A DNA stretch of 8,711 nt from the NCBI GenBank assembly GCA_012798135.1, contig JAAZNU010000249.1, positions 1-8,711 on the forward strand. The letters are read 5' to 3'. The notes below the pieces were generated by a model. It did no database searches, was not told where the DNA came from, and saw nothing but the letters and a program-made list of their open reading frames with translations. This DNA comes from Veillonellaceae bacterium. Lineage in GTDB: Bacteria > Bacillota_C > Negativicutes > UBA1444. Below, one piece after another: positions 5,556 to 8,711 of this stretch. Both the position numbers and the translations under genes were made by a program. Numbering within the stretch: the first letter of the stretch is position 1; the number at the start of each line of letters is the position of its first letter.

Positions 5556-6611
5556 TCAGGCCGGCATCACCCCGACCGGCCCAGGGAGGAACTCACGGCG
5601 CATGCCGAGGACCTCATCGGTCAACGCGATGGAGGTGGGGCCGTCGGTCACCGTTCCGGTCAGTGCCCGGATGGCGTCGACGGTCTCGGGCACGACGATC
5701 GCCTCGTTGTAGACCTGGTAGGTCAGGTAGGCCTCGTCCCCCGCGACGGTCAGGACGTCCTCCCACACGGCCACCTCCCACATGTCCCCGCGGGGCCGGC
5801 CCAGATCGCGCATCAACTCCACCGTGGTGTTCAGCGCCGTCAGGCCATCGGCCATGCGGATGAAGGCGATCCGGGGTGCGGTGCGCAGTGCGTCCAGGAC
5901 CTCCTCGCGGCTGGACGGCCGGGTCAGCTGCAGCGTCCAGTAGTGGTTGTGGGTCTGGGTGTGCGCGGCCCTGGCCGCCATGGTCACCACGTCCAGGTCC
6001 GGCAAGACCGTGCGAGCATCCGGGCCCTGGTGGGACGGGATGGAAGCTTCGGGGACCACGGTGTTCATGATCCCGCCCTGGTGGGACTCGCCCGGGTCCG
6101 TGGCGCGCCGGATCAGGACCCCGCGGGCGCGGGCAAGCAGGCCCGCGTCCTGCAGGGCCCCGAGCACGCGCACGATGCTGGTGGTGTTGCACGAGACCAC
6201 CCTGGTGGTCTCGCGCCCCAGCGCGGTGGCGTAGTTGGCCTGCGCGACGAAGGAATGTCCGGTGGTGGCGTGGGACTCCCCGCCCTGGAAGACGGCCTTG
6301 ACCCCGGCGGCCCGGTAGGCCTGCAGGTTGGTGGTAGCGACCTTCTTCGGGGTGGTGTCCACCACCACGTCCACCCGGGCGAGCAAGTCGCTCAACGTGC
6401 CCGCCACGGGCACCCCGGCCGCTCGCATCGCGGTCGCGGCGTCCTCGATGGCCGCGAACACCTCGATGCCCAGTCCCACCGCAGTGCGAATGCGCCAGTC
6501 CGTGGCCACGTCCGCCACCCCCACCAAGTCCATGTCCGGCATGGCCCGGACCGCGTCCGCCACCCGCTTGCCGATCACTCCGTAGCCGTTGACGGCAACC
6601 TGAATGTTCAT
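5556..6611 (-). CDS. Type II (archaeal-type) glyceraldehyde-3-phosphate dehydrogenase
   Basis: This encodes 351 aa, the usual length for the archaeal-type enzyme, which oxidises glyceraldehyde 3-phosphate to 1,3-bisphosphoglycerate with NAD(P) and phosphate. The Rossmann motif AVNGYGVIGKRVADAV is at 6-21, FQGGESH at 108-114 and the catalytic Cys141 in VVSCNTTS. Further family motifs are RRATDPGES (168-176), VPEASIPSHQGPD (186-198; archaeal enzymes usually have SHHGPD), a His cluster (217, 221, 223) near the expected catalytic histidine, and RDLGRPRGD (268-276). The start is ATG at 6611 with GGAGG spaced 5 nt before it. It lies 165 nt downstream of the copper ATPase on the same strand, with a hairpin between them. 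Type II GAPDH is uncommon in bacteria, so this is probably an acquired, accessory copy. Its role in this cluster is not shown by the sequence; a metal-tolerant backup enzyme is my inference. Confidence 0.9.
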   Translation of the reverse strand: MNIQVAVNGYGVIGKRVADAVRAMPDMDLVGVADVATDWRIRTAVGLGIEVFAAIEDAATAMRAAGVPVAGTLSDLLARVDVVVDTTPKKVATTNLQAYRAAGVKAVFQGGESHATTGHSFVAQANYATALGRETTRVVSCNTTSIVRVLGALQDAGLLARARGVLIRRATDPGESHQGGIMNTVVPEASIPSHQGPDARTVLPDLDVVTMAARAAHTQTHNHYWTLQLTRPSSREEVLDALRTAPRIAFIRMADGLTALNTTVELMRDLGRPRGDMWEVAVWEDVLTVAGDEAYLTYQVYNEAIVVPETVDAIRALTGTVTDGPTSIALTDEVLGMRREFLPGPVGVMPA

Positions 6612-6739
6612 AACAGCCTCCAGTCTTCGTTCGTGCCCTTGTCTTCTGCGTCGTGCTGAAGCGGTCCGGCTCAGGCCTGCAAGAGAAGGTGAGCTCGGCC
6701 TCGTCCGGTCCTGCTGCGGCGCCGACGGCCGACGGGAGA

Positions 6740-6767
6740 CCCGCCGGGGTGGGAGGTCCCCGGCGGG
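6740..6767 (-). terminator. Strong hairpin after the copper ATPase gene
   Basis: CCCGCCGGGG (6740-6749) and CCCCGGCGGG (6758-6767) form a perfect 10-bp GC stem with an 8-nt loop, starting 9 nt past the ATPase stop on the minus strand. No T-run follows. It probably ends or attenuates transcription before the GAPDH gene, which would then need its own promoter in 6612-6739; I could not identify one there. Confidence 0.6.
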
Positions 6768-6776
6768 CGGGTTCCG

Positions 6777-6938
6777 TCAGGCCGGGGTGCCGGTGTACTT
6801 GGCGGGGTCGGCCTCGAAGCCGGCCGCGCAGTGCTTGGAGCAGAAGTAGTACGTCCTGCCCTCGTGCTCCACGGTGGCTGCCGCGGTCGTGGGGTCGATG
6901 CTCATCCCGCAGACCGGGTCGATGACGTTGTGGGACAT
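6777..6938 (-). CDS. Possible free YHS-domain protein from an internal start in the ATPase gene
   Basis: Inside the ATPase reading frame, ATG at 6938 is preceded by GGAGGAA ending 4 nt upstream, one of the best ribosome sites in the window. Starting there would give a 53-aa stand-alone YHS protein ([12 protein letters not shown] to YTGTPA) with cysteines at 10, 33 and 37. Small single-domain YHS proteins are known beside copper genes. The frame is continuous with the ATPase, so the same residues also form its C-terminal domain. Either both products are made, or the site is left over from a fusion of two formerly separate genes. Confidence 0.45.
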   Translation of the reverse strand: MSHNVIDPVCGMSIDPTTAAATVEHEGRTYYFCSKHCAAGFEADPAKYTGTPA

Positions 6939-8711
6939 GTGTTCCTCCATCAGTGGTGGTGTGTCTTCCTTGTCGCGCCCGATCTCCACCACCGGGTCGG
7001 TGGCCGGGACACGGACGACGTCGGGGACCGGGCGCGGCACGAAGCGGCGCAACCGGTTGGCGTTGGCCACCACGGACAGTGAGGACAGCGCCATCGCGGC
7101 GGCGGCGATCACCGGGCTCAGGGTGATCCCCAGGATGGGGTAGAGCACCCCCGCGGCGATCGGGATGCCGGCGCCGTTGTACATGAAGGCGAAGACCAGG
7201 TTCTGCCGGATGTTGCGCATCGTGGCCCGGGACAGGTCCACCGCGGTGACCAGCCCGGACAGCGCCCCGGAGATCAGGGTGATGTCCGAGGACTCGATGG
7301 CCACGTCGGTGCCGGTGCCGATCGCCGAGCCGACGTCCGCCTGAGCCAGCGCCGGGGCGTCGTTGATGCCGTCACCGACCATCCCGACGACCTTGCCCTC
7401 CGCCTGGAGGCGCTTGACCTCGGCGGCCTTGTGTTCGGGCATGACCTCGGCGACGACCCGGGTGATGCCGACCTGCCGGGCGATGGCCGCCGCGGTGTCC
7501 CGGTTGTCCCCGGTCATCATGACGACCTCGATCCCGCGCTGTTGCAGGGCCGCGACCGCCGCCGCCGATCCTTCCTTGACGGTGTCGGCGACGCCGACCA
7601 CGCCCGCGGCGCGGCCGCCGACCGCGACCAGCATCGGGGTCTTGCCGTCCCCGGCCAAGCGGCGCAGGTCCGCGGTCAGCGGGGCCGGGTCGATTCCCGC
7701 CGTTGACAGCAGGCGCGCGTTGCCGACGAGAACCTCCCGGCCGGCCACCAGGGCGCGCACCCCCTGCCCGGTGATGGAGTCGAAGGCCGTCGCCTCCGGG
7801 ACGCTCAGCCCACGCTCCCGGGCCCCGGCCACGATCGCGGTGGCCAGTGGGTGCTCGGAGGATGCCTCGACGGCGGCGACCAGGGCCAGCAGTTCCTGGG
7901 GGGTGAACCCGTCGACCGGCAGGACGTCGGTCAGGGCCGGCGCGCCCTTCGTGATGGTCCCGGTCTTGTCCAGCACCACAATGTCCAGCTTGTGCGCGGT
8001 CTCCAAGGCCTCGGCCGAGCGGATGAGGATGCCGTTCGTGGCCCCCTTGCCCGTCGCGACCGTGATCGACATCGGGGTGGCCAGGCCCAGGGCGCACGGG
8101 CAGGCGATGATCAGCACCGACACCGCCGCGACCAGGGCGAAGATGAACGCCGGCGGGGGGCCCACCAACACCCAGGCGACGAAGGACCAGATGGCGATGG
8201 CGATCACCGCGGGCACGAAGTAGGACGAGACCTGGTCCACCAGGCGCTGGATCGGGGCCTTGGAGCCCTGCGCCTCGCGCACCAGTTTGATGATCTGGGC
8301 GAGCATCGTCTCCGCGCCCACCCTCGTGGCGGTGTACCGGAACGCCCCCGTCTGGTTGATCGTGGCACCGATGACCGTGTCCCCGGCGGTCTTGACCACC
8401 GGGATCGGCTCGCCGGTGACCATGGACTCATCCACCGCCGAGGAACCCTCCACCACCTCACCGTCCACCGGGAGCTTCTCGCCCGGGCGGACCAGCACAG
8501 TGTCACCCACCACGACGGCCTCGACCGGGACCTCCAGCTCCACCCCGCCACGGATCACCCGCGCGGTGCGGGGCTGCAGCCCGATCAGGGCGCGGATCGC
8601 CTCCCCCGTCCCGGCCTTGGCCTTCGTCTCCAGCAACCGGCCCAGCAGGATCAATGTGATGATGACCCCGACCGCCTCGTAGTACACCTCGCGGACGTTC
8701 TCCGGCAGGAC
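6777..8711 (-). CDS. copA: Cu(+)-exporting P1B-type ATPase with C-terminal YHS domain (5' end outside window)
   Basis: This is a partial gene: 644 codons and a stop are visible, and the frame stays open to the right edge (GTG at 8687 is internal). The N-terminal metal-binding domain and first membrane helices would lie beyond the edge. Counting from 8711, visible motifs are the actuator TGEP (99-102), membrane metal site CPC (204-206), phosphorylation motif DKTGT (Asp248), SEHPLA (285-290) and GDGINDAP (446-453). The last two helices carry YNGAGIP (511-517) and [16 protein letters not shown], a combination typical of Cu(I) P1B-1 pumps that expel cytosolic copper using ATP. After a short linker, a YHS domain (about 596-638: DPVCGM, then YYFCSKHC) ends the protein in the same frame. 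P1B-1 pumps usually stop soon after the last helix, so this domain is an extra. The copA symbol rests on P1B-1 motifs. Confidence 0.93.
   Translation of the reverse strand, partial: VLPENVREVYYEAVGVIITLILLGRLLETKAKAGTGEAIRALIGLQPRTARVIRGGVELEVPVEAVVVGDTVLVRPGEKLPVDGEVVEGSSAVDESMVTGEPIPVVKTAGDTVIGATINQTGAFRYTATRVGAETMLAQIIKLVREAQGSKAPIQRLVDQVSSYFVPAVIAIAIWSFVAWVLVGPPPAFIFALVAAVSVLIIACPCALGLATPMSITVATGKGATNGILIRSAEALETAHKLDIVVLDKTGTITKGAPALTDVLPVDGFTPQELLALVAAVEASSEHPLATAIVAGARERGLSVPEATAFDSITGQGVRALVAGREVLVGNARLLSTAGIDPAPLTADLRRLAGDGKTPMLVAVGGRAAGVVGVADTVKEGSAAAVAALQQRGIEVVMMTGDNRDTAAAIARQVGITRVVAEVMPEHKAAEVKRLQAEGKVVGMVGDGINDAPALAQADVGSAIGTGTDVAIESSDITLISGALSGLVTAVDLSRATMRNIRQNLVFAFMYNGAGIPIAAGVLYPILGITLSPVIAAAAMALSSLSVVANANRLRRFVPRPVPDVVRVPATDPVVEIGRDKEDTPPLMEEHMSHNVIDPVCGMSIDPTTAAATVEHEGRTYYFCSKHCAAGFEADPAKYTGTPA

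Noticed and set aside
5535..5568. Inverted repeat GATGCCG..CGGCATC as terminator of the GAPDH gene
   Set aside because: The 20-nt loop and the overlap with the stop codon make it a poor terminator.
5556..6611. Arsenic-detoxification GAPDH (arsJ-type cluster)
   Set aside because: No arsJ, arsR, arsC or arsB-like gene is in the window, and all recognisable neighbours are copper-related. It could be reconsidered if such genes lie outside the window.
5553..6659. A 368-codon rightward open frame opposite GAPDH
   Set aside because: The opposite strand has full type II GAPDH motifs and a good ribosome site; this frame shows only His/Gly/Arg-rich sequence.

Overview
The window is very GC-rich DNA with strong G/C at third codon positions, GTG starts, ATGA stop/start overlaps and actinobacterial-style proteins. 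I infer a high-GC Gram-positive (Actinomycetota, possibly a Micrococcales-type organism). No ribosomal RNA, tRNA, insertion sequence, CRISPR or phage gene was seen. Almost every gene fits copper handling, so this looks like a copper-resistance cluster. Whether it is chromosomal or on a mobile element cannot be told from the window.

Layout, left to right. (1) Minus strand, 1-996: a two-gene operon. It encodes a cytosolic cysteine-rich four-helix-bundle copper-binding protein (Csp/DUF326 type) and, 14 nt downstream, an exported double-repeat DUF305 protein that runs off the left edge. (2) 997-1308: a divergent control region with a 12-bp direct repeat (20-bp period), a possible promoter overlapping it, and a leader hairpin. 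(3) Plus strand, 1309-1944: a DUF305 lipoprotein with a clear lipobox, followed by hairpins. (4) Plus strand, 2110-5275: a tightly coupled three-gene ABC transporter operon. Two paralogous FtsX/MacB-type permeases and an ATPase are joined by ATGA overlaps, and the ATPase carries a C-terminal YHS metal-binding domain. (5) 5276-5555: a convergent gap with nothing recognisable. (6) Minus strand, 5556-6611: an archaeal-type (type II) glyceraldehyde-3-phosphate dehydrogenase. (7) Minus strand, 6777-8711: a P1B-1 Cu(+)-exporting ATPase (CopA-like), truncated at the right edge and also ending in a YHS domain with its own internal ribosome binding site.

A working model, which is inference: CopA pumps Cu(I) out of the cytosol, the Csp protein stores or buffers it inside, the two DUF305 proteins bind it outside the membrane, and the ABC system with its YHS-tagged ATPase moves an unknown substrate, perhaps copper-loaded or lipid-anchored, at the membrane. 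The type II GAPDH may be a copper-tolerant backup for the housekeeping glycolytic enzyme, which copper is known to inhibit in some bacteria. The least ordinary items are the ABC ATPase-YHS fusion, the GAPDH in a copper cluster, and the repeat-containing divergent promoter region.
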